Part shown: positions 35,706 through 45,662 of the stretch, one piece after another
Layout: each line of letters begins with the position of its first letter
Position numbering within the stretch: position 1 is the stretch's first letter
Source of the DNA: Minicystis rosea
GTDB lineage: Bacteria > Myxococcota_A > Polyangia > Polyangiales > Polyangiaceae
Assembly (NCBI GenBank): GCA_001931535.1
Contig: CP016211.1
Location: forward strand, 10,586,377-10,650,376
Direction of reading: 5' to 3'
Length of the DNA stretch: 64,000 nucleotides
Made by a program: the position numbers and the translations under genes
The notes under the pieces: generated by a model
Told to the model about the DNA's origin: nothing
Databases searched by the model: none
What the model saw: only the letters and a program-made list of their open reading frames with translations

Positions 35706-37325
35706 TCAGGCGGGGCTCACCTGCGGGTCATTCGTTTGAGCTCCAACGATCTCCGCGGCACCCGTAGACAGCTCCACGATCGCCGCCTCCGTCGCGGTGG
35801 CAGGATCGAGCTCGCCGGCCACGCGGCCATGGCGAAGGACGAGGATGCGATGGGCGAGGCGGAGCACCTCGGCCAAGTCCGACGAGGCCACGAGCACGGC
35901 CACGCCGCGCCGGCAAAGCTCCTCGAGGAGGCCGTAGATCTCCTCGCGCGCGCCCACGTCGACGCCGCGCGTGGGCTCGTCGAGGAGGAGGACCTTGGGC
36001 GGTCGTTCGAGCCACTTGCCGAGCACGACCTTCTGTTGATTGCCGCCCGAGAGCGTGGACACTGCGACATTCGCCGTCCCGCGGATGCGGAGCTCGGCGA
36101 TGCGCTGCGCCGACATGCGGCTCTCGGCGGCCGCGTCGAGGAGGCCGAGGCGCGCCGACGTGCCCATCACCTCACGCGAGGCGAGCCATGGAAGCGAGAG
36201 GTTCTCTTGGACGCTCATGTCGAGCACGAGCCCGCGGCCTTTGCGATCCTCGGGCAAGAGCGCGATGCCTGCGGCGATCGCTTGCTGCGGAGATCCGAGG
36301 TCGGCGCGTCGCCCCGCGACCTTCACCTCGCCGAGGGTCGGGCCGAGCGCGCACCCGAACAGCGTCGAGAGGAGCGCCGTCCGCCCCGATCCCATCGCCC
36401 CCGCGATGGCCACGATCTCGCCTTCGCGCACCAAGAGCGAGACCCCGTTCACCACGAGCCGCTCACCCGGCGCGGGCCACCCGCCCGCGCGTCTCGATCC
36501 GGGCAAACCCACCTGCAAGTCGACGATCTCGAGCGCGACCTTGGCATCGTCCTTCGGCTTCGTGCGCGCGCTCATTTTCTCGTCGATCGACCTTCCCACC
36601 ATCAAGGCCACGATCTCGTCCGGCGTCGTCTCCGCCATGATGCGCGTGCCCGCGGTCTTGCCGTCGCGGAGGACGGTGATGCGATCGCAGATCGAGAAGA
36701 CCTCGTCCATGCGATGCGAGACGTAGATGCAGGTGGTGCCCGCGGCGCGTAGATCGCGGAGCCACGCCATCAAGCGCTCGGACTCGCGATGGGTGAGCGC
36801 GGCCGTCGGCTCGTCGAGCACGAGCACGCTGCCGTCGTACGAGAGCGCTCTCACGATCTCGACGACCTGCTGGAGCCCGATCCCCAGCGCGCCCACGGGC
36901 ACCGTCGGATCGATCTCGTCGGCGAACCCGAAGCGCTGGAGCATGGCCTGCGCCTTCGCTTCGACGGCCGCGTCGTCGATGATGCCGAAGCGCGAAGGCT
37001 CGCGGCCGAGGAGCAGGTTCTCCGCGACCGTGAGCTCGGGCACGAGCATCAGCTCTTGGTGCACCATGGCGATGCCGGCCCGCTGCGCATCGATGGTGCC
37101 GCGGAAGCGCTGGATCTCGCCGCGCACGCGCACCTCGCCGCTGTAGCTGCCGAAGGGGTACACGCCCGAGAGGATCTCGAGGATCGTCGATTTGCCTGCG
37201 CCGTTTTCGCCGCAGAGGCCGAGGATCTCGCCGGCATGTGCCGAGAGATCGGCGCCGTCCAACGCGCGCACACCGCCGAAGCGCTTTTCGATGCGGATCA
37301 TCTCGAGCACGGCGCCGTCGCGCAT
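35706..37325 (-). CDS. Sugar ABC transporter ATPase, RbsA/MglA/XylG type, orphan
   Basis: 539 residues from ATG 37325; upstream starts to 37385 are possible. Two fused ABC domains. First: Walker A GENGAGKST (39-47), degenerate signature LGIGLQQVVEIVRAL, Walker B VLVLDEPTAAL. Second: degenerate Walker A GAMGSGRT, signature LSGGNQQKVVLGKWL, Walker B VLLLDEPTRGVDVGA. This split of an active and a degenerate P-loop is typical of CUT2-family monosaccharide importers. No permease or binding protein gene flanks it within the window; the divergent neighbours encode secreted carbohydrate enzymes. It either works with remote partners or is a relic. Confidence 0.88.
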   Translation of the reverse strand: MRDGAVLEMIRIEKRFGGVRALDGADLSAHAGEILGLCGENGAGKSTILEILSGVYPFGSYSGEVRVRGEIQRFRGTIDAQRAGIAMVHQELMLVPELTVAENLLLGREPSRFGIIDDAAVEAKAQAMLQRFGFADEIDPTVPVGALGIGLQQVVEIVRALSYDGSVLVLDEPTAALTHRESERLMAWLRDLRAAGTTCIYVSHRMDEVFSICDRITVLRDGKTAGTRIMAETTPDEIVALMVGRSIDEKMSARTKPKDDAKVALEIVDLQVGLPGSRRAGGWPAPGERLVVNGVSLLVREGEIVAIAGAMGSGRTALLSTLFGCALGPTLGEVKVAGRRADLGSPQQAIAAGIALLPEDRKGRGLVLDMSVQENLSLPWLASREVMGTSARLGLLDAAAESRMSAQRIAELRIRGTANVAVSTLSGGNQQKVVLGKWLERPPKVLLLDEPTRGVDVGAREEIYGLLEELCRRGVAVLVASSDLAEVLRLAHRILVLRHGRVAGELDPATATEAAIVELSTGAAEIVGAQTNDPQVSPA

Positions 37326-37415
37326 GGCGTCAATGTACGTGGCACCGCGGCGATCGACCATCGGGCCGAGCCGGGGCCTTGACACGGGCTCCCCGATGCC
37401 GCGTCGTAGATCGCC

Positions 37416-40139
37416 ATGAACGCCCTTCGTTCCGTGCTCGGCTCGTGCTTCGTGTCCCTCGGAGCGGCCGCGCTCGTCGGCTGCGGCGGCGGCGGGACGG
37501 ACACCACGAGCACGGGCACCACGACGACCACTGCGTCATCGGGCAGCACGAGCAGCAGCGGCGGCGGTCATGGCGGCACAGGCGGTACGGGCGGCACGGG
37601 CGGCGCGCATACGGGCGGCAGCAGCACCGGCGGCGCAGGCGGCGCGTCGATCGCCGACTGCTTGCCGGCGACGGGCCCAGGCACAACGGAGTCGAGCACG
37701 TGGAAGGACTCGACGGGCGATGCCTCGGTGACGATCCAAGATCCTGCGAGCTGCGCGCGCACGTACGTGCTCTCGACCACCGGCCCGCTGCGCGACAACA
37801 ACCCCAGCAACCCGCGCACGTACGCCGAGAAGCTGGGCCAGCCCGTGGTGCGCACCGGCCATGACATGCTCGACGCGCTCTATGCGCTCGCCGTCGAGGA
37901 GACGCGCGAGGCCTCGGTCGACGCGATCTCCGACGGCGCGTTCAACGGCGGACAGCCGCTGACTTGCGCGCCCGGTGGGTGCTTCGAGACGGGCCGGTTG
38001 TGGAAGTACGTGTGGACGCGCGACACGTCGTACTCGGTCACGCTCGGCCTCGGCCTGCTCGACCCGACGCGCGCGCGCAACTCGATGGAGTTCAAGCTGA
38101 GCCCGCGTCGCGACGGCACGAAGCGCGAGATCGTGCAGGACACCGGCACGGGCGGGAGCTGGCCCATTTCATCGGACCGCGTCGTCTGGGCGATGGGCGC
38201 GTACGAGCTGCTGAAGGTGCTCGACGGCGCCGAGCGCACCGCGTTCCGCGATCTCGCGTACGAGGCCATCGTCAACACCGCCGAGCACGATCGGCTCGTG
38301 GTGTGGGACGCGAAGGACGGCCTCTATCGCGGCGAGCAATCGTTCCTCGATTGGCGCGAGCAGAGCTACCCGGCGTGGACGGCGACCGACACCGTGCAGA
38401 TCGGCATGAGCAAGGCGCTCGGCACGAACATCGGGCACATGGTGCTGCTCGACGTCGCGTCGAAGCTCGCGACCGAGAAGGGCGACGCCGCGGCGAGCCA
38501 GAAATACCAAGGCCAAGCGACCGCGCTCGCGGACGCCATTCGCGCGCGGTTCTACCTCGCCGATCGGCAGATGTACTCGTCGTTCATCACGACCTACCTC
38601 GATGCGGCGCCCACCCTCCGCTTCGATCTGCTCGGCTCGGCGTTCGCCGTCCTCTTCGATGTGGCGACGCCGGCGCAGGCGGACGAGGTCGTGGCGCGCT
38701 ACCCGCACCTGCCCAAGGGCGCGCCGGTGATCTGGCCGCAGCAGCAGGAGACGCGCATCTACCACAACCGCGCGATCTGGCCGTTCGTCACCGCGTTCTG
38801 GGCCAAGGCCGCCGCGAAGACGGGCAACGCGGACGCCGTCACCCACGCCGTTCGATCGCTCGTGCGCGGCGCCGCGCTGAACCTCTCCAACATGGAGAAC
38901 TTCGAGGCGGCCACGGGCGCGAGCTGGCTCGACGAAGGGCCGACGAGCGGGCCCGTCGTCAACTCCCAGCGTCAGCTCTGGAGCGTCGCCGGCTTCCTCG
39001 GCGTGATCCACGACGTCGTCTTCGGCCTCGAGATGACGCAGAGCGGGCTCCGCTTCGCGCCCAAAATCCCGGGCGAATTGCGCGACACGATCTTGAGCGG
39101 CGCCGACACCGTCACGCTCTCCAACCTCGCGTACAAGGGCAAGCGCGTGAGCGTGCGGGTGAAGCTCCCGCCCGCGCCCGCCGGCAAGGGCATGCTCGCC
39201 GTGACCGCGGTGCGGCTCGACGGCAAGGACGTCGGCACGGGCTTCGTCGACGCGAGCGCGCTCGGCGCGAGCAGCGTCTTCGAGATCGACCTCGCTTCAG
39301 GCACCTCCTCCGGCAAAGGCATCACGCTCGTCGACGACGCGCAGCTCGCCGATTACAAGAACGTCTTCGGCCCGCGCACGCCGGTCATCTCCACCATCGG
39401 GATCTCCAACGACCGGGTGAAGATCGATTTCACCGTGGGCGAGAGCGCGGCCGACGTGACGTTCAACGTCTATCGCGACGGCATGCGCATCGCGGAGGGC
39501 CTGCCGGGCAACACCAGCAGCTACGTCGATCAGGACAGCGCCCAGCACGCCACGACGTCGTATTGCTACACGGTGGAGGCCGTCTTCGGCGCGAGCGGCA
39601 ACGCCTCCCAGCGCGCGCAGCCCGCCTGTTATTGGGGCCCGAGCAACCAACGCATTCAGACCTTCGGCGCGCAAAGCTTCCTCGCCCAGGGAGGCACGCT
39701 GTCGATGAGCCACGGCCGCTGGCACTACGACGATTGGGGCAACCCGAGCGACAAGCTCACCATCGGAAACGTGACCGCTGCGCAATCGGGCCGGCACCTC
39801 GTGCAGGTGAACGCGGGGAACGGCGCCGGCGACTTCACGACGGGGATCACCTGCGGCGTCAAAGCCGTCGAGGTGTGGGACGGCGCGACGCTCGTCGGCG
39901 GCGGACAGCTCACCATGCCTCAGCTCGCGACCTGGGACGACTTTCGCGGCAGCAACTTCGTGCCCGTCGATCTCGTCGCCGGCAAGACGTACACGGTGGT
40001 GATTCGCGAGGACGGCGCGTCCGGCAACATGAGCGACTTCGCCCACTTCGCCATCTACGGCGGTATGGGCGGCAGCAGCGGGCGCTTCAACAAGGTGAAC
40101 ATCTCCGAGCTGAAGCTCCTCGCGATGGGCGCGCCCTGA
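37416..40139 (+). CDS. Secreted lipoprotein with six-hairpin glycosidase domain
   Basis: 907 residues. Signal peptide ends ALVGC (lipobox); a Ser/Thr/Gly linker runs to about residue 75. Residues 100-560 have the alternating helices and motifs of (alpha/alpha)6-barrel glycosidases (GH15/37/63-like): TRDTSYSVTLGLGLLDP, GGSWPISSDRVVWAMGAYELL, WDAKDGLYRGEQSFLDWREQSYPAW, PQQQETRIYHNRAIWPFVTAFWAKAA and MENFEAATGASWLDEGPTSGPVVNSQRQLWSVAGFL. The Glu/Asp of the last blocks would be the acid/base. A fibronectin-III-like segment (VKIDFTVGESAADVTFNVYRDGMRIAEGLPGNTSSYVD) and a beta-rich end follow. Likely degrades an alpha-glucan outside the cell; adjacent to an alpha-amylase gene. Confidence 0.78.
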   Translation: MNALRSVLGSCFVSLGAAALVGCGGGGTDTTSTGTTTTTASSGSTSSSGGGHGGTGGTGGTGGAHTGGSSTGGAGGASIADCLPATGPGTTESSTWKDSTGDASVTIQDPASCARTYVLSTTGPLRDNNPSNPRTYAEKLGQPVVRTGHDMLDALYALAVEETREASVDAISDGAFNGGQPLTCAPGGCFETGRLWKYVWTRDTSYSVTLGLGLLDPTRARNSMEFKLSPRRDGTKREIVQDTGTGGSWPISSDRVVWAMGAYELLKVLDGAERTAFRDLAYEAIVNTAEHDRLVVWDAKDGLYRGEQSFLDWREQSYPAWTATDTVQIGMSKALGTNIGHMVLLDVASKLATEKGDAAASQKYQGQATALADAIRARFYLADRQMYSSFITTYLDAAPTLRFDLLGSAFAVLFDVATPAQADEVVARYPHLPKGAPVIWPQQQETRIYHNRAIWPFVTAFWAKAAAKTGNADAVTHAVRSLVRGAALNLSNMENFEAATGASWLDEGPTSGPVVNSQRQLWSVAGFLGVIHDVVFGLEMTQSGLRFAPKIPGELRDTILSGADTVTLSNLAYKGKRVSVRVKLPPAPAGKGMLAVTAVRLDGKDVGTGFVDASALGASSVFEIDLASGTSSGKGITLVDDAQLADYKNVFGPRTPVISTIGISNDRVKIDFTVGESAADVTFNVYRDGMRIAEGLPGNTSSYVDQDSAQHATTSYCYTVEAVFGASGNASQRAQPACYWGPSNQRIQTFGAQSFLAQGGTLSMSHGRWHYDDWGNPSDKLTIGNVTAAQSGRHLVQVNAGNGAGDFTTGITCGVKAVEVWDGATLVGGGQLTMPQLATWDDFRGSNFVPVDLVAGKTYTVVIREDGASGNMSDFAHFAIYGGMGGSSGRFNKVNISELKLLAMGAP

Positions 40140-40413
40140 CGGCTGGGCGCGCGGCTCGAATGGCAGGTCTCGGAGCCGCGAGCGATCCCGCGATGGCCTA
40201 TCGCCTCTCCTTCGTGCCGCGCCGATAACCATTCTCGTTTCATTCGTGGCGCCGGTGCCACGCACGAGCGCGGCATAATGGATGTCGCCGACGAAGAGCC
40301 GCTCCGTCCTTCGACCAGCGCGACGCGTCGCGAGGCACGCCTCCGGGAATGCCGCCGGCATGGTGCGCTCGGGCCTATCCGCGCCGCGCGCGCGCTCCTA
40401 TGCTCTTCGGCCC

Positions 40414-42800
40414 ATGAAGCGCTCCCTTCGCCTCCTTCTCGTCGCTTCGGCCCTCGCTTCTTGCGCGTCGCTCCTGCCGATCGGCTGTGGGGGCGGCGAG
40501 AGCTACGGCACCGGCGGCGGGGGGCCGCGACAACTTCCACCACGTGGACGGGCGCCACCTCCACGACGAGCACCAGCTCGAGCTCGAGCACGTCGATGGG
40601 TACGAGCACCAGCTCGAGCACGGGTAGCGGCGGTGCAGGCGGAGCGATGCCGGGGCTCACCTGCCCGACGACGTTCTCGTTCATCCCGAGCGGCCCGCTG
40701 CAGAAGGTGCGGGTCGCGGGCGAGTGGCAGGGATTCGATCCCGCATCTGCGCCCGAGATGACGCCGAGCGCGGGGGTGTACAGCGTGACCGTGGATCTGC
40801 CGCCCGGGCTCTGGGCCTACAAGATCATTTACGACGACGGCGGCAACACCAACTGGCTCCTCGATCCCGGCCAGGGCCGCCGCAAATACGTGGGCGGCGT
40901 GGAGAACTCGGCCATCAAGGTGCGCGATTGCAGCCTGCCCACGTTCACCGTCTCGAAGAGCCAAGCCGCGCGCCCCTCGGCCGGACAAGGGACGTATCAA
41001 GCCGAGCTCGCCTATGTGGATGGCGTCGACGGCGGCGGCCCCGACACCAGTGGATTCGTGGCCACGATCCAACACGACGGCATCGAGACGAACCTCGCCA
41101 ATACCCAGCTCACCGTCGACCCGAGCGGCAAAGCCACCCTCTCGCTCACCGGCCTCGCCGACGGCAAATATCGAGTCACCATCGCGGGCAAGACCAAGAA
41201 CGGCAAGCTCGGCCAGCCGATGCGGCTCATCTTCTGGATCGAGCCCGAGAAGTTCGATTGGAACGACGCCCTCATCTACATGGTGATGACCGACCGTTAC
41301 CGCGACGGCGAGCCCGGCAACAACATCGCTTCTCCCACGACCGGCGCCGATCCCCGGGGCGATTTCTCGAACGGCGATCTCCAGGGCGTGCAGCAGTCCA
41401 TCGCCGACGGCACCTTGGACAAGCTCGGTGTCCGCGCCATCTGGCTGAGCCCCTTCGGCACGAACCCGGAAGGTGCGTATCTCGCCGCCGACGGCGTCCA
41501 CATGGTGACGGGCTATCATGGCTACTGGCCGATCAAAGGCCGCGAGGTCGACCCGCGCTGGGGCGGCGACGCGGCCTTGAAGGCCATGGTGGTCGAGGCC
41601 CACAAGCACGGGATCCGCGTGCTCCAAGACTACGTCATTCACCACGTCCACTCCGATCACGAATACGTCAAGGCCCACCCGGAGTGGTTCATCCTCAATG
41701 GTTGTGTGTGCGGCACGAACGACTGTGATTGGACCGCGCACGCCCTCGACTGCAAGTTCACCGAGTACCTGCCCAACATCGATCACACGAACACCGACGC
41801 CAACACCGCCTTCAACGAAGACGCGAAGTGGTGGCTCGACACCTTCGATCTCGACGGCTTCCGCATCGACGCCGTCAAGCACGTGCCCGAGTCGGCCACG
41901 CGCAACCTGGCCGCCGACGTGCGGGAAGACTTCGAGAAAGCCGGGACGCGCTACTTCCTCATGGGCGAGACGGCCATGGGTTGGAACGACTGCAGCGACC
42001 CGTGCAACGACGAGAACTACAACACCATCTCCAAGTACATCGGGCCCTTCGGGCTCGACGGGCAGATCGATTTCGTCCTCTATCACGGCGTCTCGTATCG
42101 AACCTTCGCCTACGGCGACAAGGGGCTGATCCACGCGGACTACTGGCTCAAGCACGGCCTCGAGAAATGGGGCTCGAGCGCCGTCATGACGCCGTACATC
42201 GGGAGCCAGGACACCGCGCGCTTCGCTTCGCTCGCCGATTATCGCGGGCAGGACGGGGCACACGATCGCAACATCCCCAACAACCAATGGACCAACACGG
42301 CGGTCGCCCCGGGCGACGCCGAGCCGTACCGGCGCACGCGCATCGCCATGTCGTGGCTGCTCGAGCTGCCCGGCGCGCCGCTGCTCTACTACGGTGACGA
42401 ATACGGCCAGTGGGGCGGCTCCGATCCCAACAACCGCCTCATGTGGCGGAGCGAGGCGGCCCTCACCGCCAACGAGAGCGCGACGCTCGCGCACGTGCGC
42501 AAGTTGGGCGCCGCCCGCAAGGCCCAGGTCGCGCTGCGGCGCGGGAGCTACGTGTCGCTCGTGAACAACAGCGAGGACACGCTCGCCTTCGGCCGCTCGC
42601 TCACGCCGGGCAACGGCGCCGTCGTGGCCTTCACGCGGATGACGACGGCGCAGACCGTGTCCATCGATCTGGGCGCCACCATGGGCTTCTCCGCCGGCAC
42701 GAAGCTCCACGACGCCATGGGCGGGCCGGACGTGACGGTGACGGGCGGGTCGACGTCGATCACGATCCCGGCGAGCGGCACGGTGATCCTGGCGCCGTGA
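40414..42800 (+). CDS. Secreted alpha-amylase-family lipoprotein, apparent -1 frameshift
   Basis: Signal peptide and lipobox (MKRSLRLLLVASALASCASL..PIGC) start at ATG 40414. They read into a run of six G at 40519-40524; the linker and all later domains are in the -1 frame, open to 42800. After the Ser/Thr linker comes a CBM48/E-set-like domain (VRVAGEWQGFDP...VYSVTVDLPPGLWAYKIIYDD). The GH13 catalytic barrel follows: IYMVMTDRYRDG, DYVIHHVHSDHEY, GFRIDAVKHVP (nucleophile Asp), FLMGETAMG (acid/base Glu) and IGSQDTARF (transition-state Asp). A beta-sandwich C domain ends the protein. It should cleave alpha-1,4-glucan outside the cell. A one-base deletion, a sequencing error or slippage could explain the frame change. 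Confidence 0.75.
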
Positions 42801-42812
42801 TGCACGACGAGA

Positions 42813-42830
42813 TCGTTTGAGCTCAAACGA
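42813..42830. other. Perfect 18-bp palindrome
   Basis: TCGTTTGAGCTCAAACGA, just after the amylase stop. A near-identical 18-mer lies inside the ABC ATPase gene at 35732-35749 (one mismatch). It could be an operator site or terminator stem; no T tract follows. Confidence 0.4.
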
Positions 42831-42941
42831 AATCGCGGGCACGCGCTGAGCTTGCCCACGATGGCGTGCGCCGGGTGGGAATGGACGGCCTACCCTCGTT
42901 GCTGCATCGGCTGGATGGAGCGTCGGCTCCCCCGGCGATGG

Positions 42942-42958
42942 GCCCCGCAGGGCGGGGC
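42942..42958 (+). terminator. GC hairpin downstream of amylase
   Basis: GCCCCGC-AGG-GCGGGGC, a perfect 7-bp stem followed by GCTGTTTCC. A plausible terminator 141 nt after the amylase stop. Confidence 0.4.
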
Positions 42959-43159
42959 GCTGTTTCCGTGATGTGAGGGCGGATCGTCGCCGAGATTTGG
43001 TCCCGGGCCTCGGAGGCGTGCTAACGCCCCGGAGGCGGATCGCATACGCGCTCGTCGCGTCGTGCGTCCGTGGATTGGCAAGCGTCCGCACGCGCGCGCC
43101 CCGATGGGCGTCGCGAGGGACGGGCGTGTGCCTTTCGCTCGATCGAACCTGGAGGAACC

Positions 43160-43720
43160 ATGCAACGAATGCACGTGATCGCCCTCGCCGCCGTCGCGAC
43201 GGCCCTCAGCGCCGGCTGCGGATCGGAGCCCGCGCCCGCGCCTCGCTTCGCGTCCGCGCCCATGACGGCGACCGATGCGATGCCGCGCGCCGCCGCGCCG
43301 CAGCCGATGCCCGCGCCGGTGCGGCAGGACACGGCCACGCCGACGAGCGGGTCGGTTCACATCGACAACCGGATCCTCAAGGCGTGCGGCAACCTGCCGA
43401 CGGCGCGGTTCGCCTTCGATTCCTCGTCGATCCAACCGGAGGCCGCGGCCGCGCTCGACGCGCTCGCGCACTGCTTCACCAGGGGCGCGCTCGCGGGGCA
43501 TCGCATGACGCTCATCGGGCACACCGATCCGCGCGGCGAGGTGGAGTACAACCTCGGCCTCGGGCAGCGGCGCGCGGGCAGCGTGGCCGATTACATCGCG
43601 GCGCGCGGGATGGCGCGCACGCACCTCTCCACGAGCTCGCGTGGTGAGTTCGATTCGGTGGGCACCGACGAGGACGGCTGGGCGCGCGACCGCAAGGTCG
43701 ACGTGATCCTCGCCGACTGA
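43160..43720 (+). CDS. pal: Pal-like OmpA-domain lipoprotein
   Basis: 186 residues from ATG 43160, with perfect SD GGAGGA 4 nt upstream; the longer frame is not needed. Signal peptide ends LSAGC (lipobox); a short Ala/Pro linker follows. The OmpA/Pal domain has FAFDSSSIQPEAAAALDALA, LIGHTDPRGEVEYNLGLGQRRA with the Asp and Arg that bind diaminopimelate, and WARDRKVDVIL. It anchors the outer membrane to peptidoglycan and belongs to the Tol-Pal system. The four genes after it are packed and in order tolQ, tolR, tolA/tonB, tolB; pal precedes rather than follows them. Confidence 0.85.
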   Translation: MQRMHVIALAAVATALSAGCGSEPAPAPRFASAPMTATDAMPRAAAPQPMPAPVRQDTATPTSGSVHIDNRILKACGNLPTARFAFDSSSIQPEAAAALDALAHCFTRGALAGHRMTLIGHTDPRGEVEYNLGLGQRRAGSVADYIAARGMARTHLSTSSRGEFDSVGTDEDGWARDRKVDVILAD

Positions 43721-43730
43721 AGAGGTCGCC

Positions 43731-44426
43731 ATGATCAGCAACGCCACGGCCCAAGGCGCCTCGTCGGCCCTGCCGATCAAGCTCGATCCCGTCTCGCTCG
43801 TCGTCCACGCCTCGGGGCCCGTCTTCGTCGTCGTGTGGACGCTGGTCGCGGCGGCGGTGATGGTGTGGATCATCACCGCGCTCAAGCTGTTTCAGCTCTC
43901 GCGCCTCTCGCGGGCGGAGCGACGTTTCCAGGCCGAAGCCGTGCAGGCCACGAGCGCCGATCAGCTCTTCGCGCTCGGCCGCAGGCACGCCGAGGCGCCG
44001 GGCGCGCGCGTGGTGCTCGAGCTCTCGCGAAGGTCCGGCGGGCAGGCCAAGGTCATCGAGGCCGCGGCCAAGCGCGCCCTGGTGACCGAGCAGCAGCGCG
44101 TGGGATCGCTGATGGCGACGCTCTCCTCGATCGCGGCGGCGGGCCCGTTCGTCGGGCTCTTCGGCACGGTGTACGGGATCATGGACGCGTTCCTCCGCAT
44201 CGGTCAGGAGAAGAGCGCGTCGTTGCCCGTGGTGGCGCCGGCCATCGGCGAGGCGCTCATCGCCACGGCGATCGGGCTCTTCGCCGCCATCCCTGCGGTC
44301 ATCGCGTACAACGCCATCAACAAGCGGGCCGAGGATCTGCTCGCCGAGGTCGAGGCCTCGAGCGAGGGCTGGATCGCGATCGCGGGCGCTTCGAGCACCT
44401 CGCCGGCGCCCGCGCCCGCGTACTGA
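43731..44426 (+). CDS. tolQ: TolQ/ExbB-type proton channel subunit
   Basis: 231 residues. The first membrane helix is at about residues 23-45 (VVHASGPVFVVVWTLVAAAVMVW). The large cytosolic loop is followed by helices with the family block LSSIAAAGPFVGLFGTVYGIMDAF, and by IGEALIATAIGLFAAIPAVIAYN. MotA/TolQ/ExbB subunits carry the proton pathway that powers TolA or TonB. It starts 10 nt after pal. Confidence 0.93.
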   Translation: MISNATAQGASSALPIKLDPVSLVVHASGPVFVVVWTLVAAAVMVWIITALKLFQLSRLSRAERRFQAEAVQATSADQLFALGRRHAEAPGARVVLELSRRSGGQAKVIEAAAKRALVTEQQRVGSLMATLSSIAAAGPFVGLFGTVYGIMDAFLRIGQEKSASLPVVAPAIGEALIATAIGLFAAIPAVIAYNAINKRAEDLLAEVEASSEGWIAIAGASSTSPAPAPAY

Positions 44427-44433
44427 GGACACC

Positions 44434-44844
44434 ATGGCGGTATCCATCGGGAAGAAGAAGCGGGGCTTCAGCGACATCAACGTCACGCCGCTCGTCGACG
44501 TGATGTTGGTGCTGCTCGTCGTCTTCATGGTGACGGCCCCGCTCCTCACCGCGGGCCTGCGCGTCGAGCTGCCCAACGTCGAGGCGCACGACACGGCCAT
44601 CAAGGATACGAAGCTCGTGGTCACGGTGACGAAGGAGGAGAAGATCCTCTTCGGCGAGGATGACGTGACGGGCGACGTCGAGGGCGTGCTCGCGCAGAAC
44701 GCCCGCGTGCAGAAGGAGAAAGAGCTCTACGTGCGGGCCGACAAGAACGCGCGCTACGCCGCCGTGGCCCGCGTGGTCGCGGCCGCGCGCGCCGCCGGCG
44801 TCACGGGGCTGAACCTCCTCGTGGAGCCAGAGCAGGAGAAATGA
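44434..44844 (+). CDS. tolR: TolR/ExbD-type subunit
   Basis: 136 residues. A single transmembrane segment (NVTPLVDVMLVLLVVFMVTAPLL) carries the conserved Asp at residue 22, which takes part in proton flow. The periplasmic domain follows (VVTVTKEEKILFGEDDV, LYVRADKNARYAAVARVVAAAR). It starts 7 nt after tolQ and overlaps the next gene by 4 nt (ATGA), indicating translational coupling. Confidence 0.92.
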   Translation: MAVSIGKKKRGFSDINVTPLVDVMLVLLVVFMVTAPLLTAGLRVELPNVEAHDTAIKDTKLVVTVTKEEKILFGEDDVTGDVEGVLAQNARVQKEKELYVRADKNARYAAVARVVAAARAAGVTGLNLLVEPEQEK

Positions 44845-45662
44845 AGCACGACGGCGCGCTCTCCGATTTCCGGGCGCGCGAGGTGGCGGCGAGCGTCGTC
44901 ATCGGCGCGGCGGTCCTCCTCGGCGCGGGCTTTTCGCTCTCGCGCGCCGCGCTCGATCGGCCCGCGGCGGCGCCCGAGATCGAGAAGGGCACGGCCGTGC
45001 CCGTGAAGGTCGTGCCCGTGATCGACATGGACACGCCGCTCCTCAAGCTCGGCGGCAAGCGCGATCAAACGAAGCTCCCCGATCGCTGGGTCCGCCAGAC
45101 ACCCAAGCCGCGCGTCGAGCAGCGCGCCCACGTCTCCAGCAAGGCCGGCAAGAGCGAGCAGGACATCCCGCCTCCCGAGGTGAAGATGGCCGAGCCCAAG
45201 ACCCCTCCGCCGCCGCCGGACGCGGAGATTGCCAAACAGGTGGATACGCCTCCTCCGCCTGTCGTCGACGCGGGCGCGCCGGCCAACGTCGATGAGAAAG
45301 GCCACGCCGACGGCGTGAAAGAAGGCACCGAGACCGACCCGCTCAAGGCGCGCGCCGTGGACCTCTATCGCGCCAAGATCGCGGGCTGGTTCTCGAGCCG
45401 ATTCCGGGTCTCCGGATCGGGCATGGCGCAGGCCGAGCTCACCAAATATCGAGTCTCCGCCACCGTCGAGATCGGCGCGGATCGCACGGTGCGGGGCTTC
45501 ACCATCGCGCCCAGCGGCAATCCCACGTTCGACGCGGCCGCCCGCTCCACGTTGGAATCGTCACGAGGACGAGAGCTGCCTCCGCCGCCCGAGAACTACC
45601 CCGACGTGGTGCAGAGCCGAATCAACGTCACCTTCGTCTGTCGAGAGAACCGATGCGACTGA
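44841..45662 (+). CDS. TolA/TonB-like energy transducer
   Basis: 273 residues, ATG overlapping the tolR stop. One N-terminal membrane helix (about 13-32), then a Lys/Pro/Glu linker rich in VDTPPPPVVDAG, and a C-terminal TonB/TolA domain (LTKYRVSATVEIGADRTVRGFTIAPSGNPTFDAAARSTLESS). It links the TolQR motor to outer-membrane or periplasmic partners. Whether it acts in Tol or Ton mode is unresolved, but its position between tolR and tolB favours TolA. Confidence 0.88.
   Translation: MKHDGALSDFRAREVAASVVIGAAVLLGAGFSLSRAALDRPAAAPEIEKGTAVPVKVVPVIDMDTPLLKLGGKRDQTKLPDRWVRQTPKPRVEQRAHVSSKAGKSEQDIPPPEVKMAEPKTPPPPPDAEIAKQVDTPPPPVVDAGAPANVDEKGHADGVKEGTETDPLKARAVDLYRAKIAGWFSSRFRVSGSGMAQAELTKYRVSATVEIGADRTVRGFTIAPSGNPTFDAAARSTLESSRGRELPPPPENYPDVVQSRINVTFVCRENRCD

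Larger units (their letters stand above)
42801..43159. other. Intergenic region between amylase and pal
   Basis: 359 nt. It contains an 18-bp palindrome (42813-42830) and a 7-bp GC hairpin (42942-42958). The tolerated frames are short, and I see no gene. Confidence 0.45.

Noticed and set aside
40503-43091. 862-residue minus-strand frame
   Set aside because: Antisense to the GH13 gene, which carries a complete catalytic triad.
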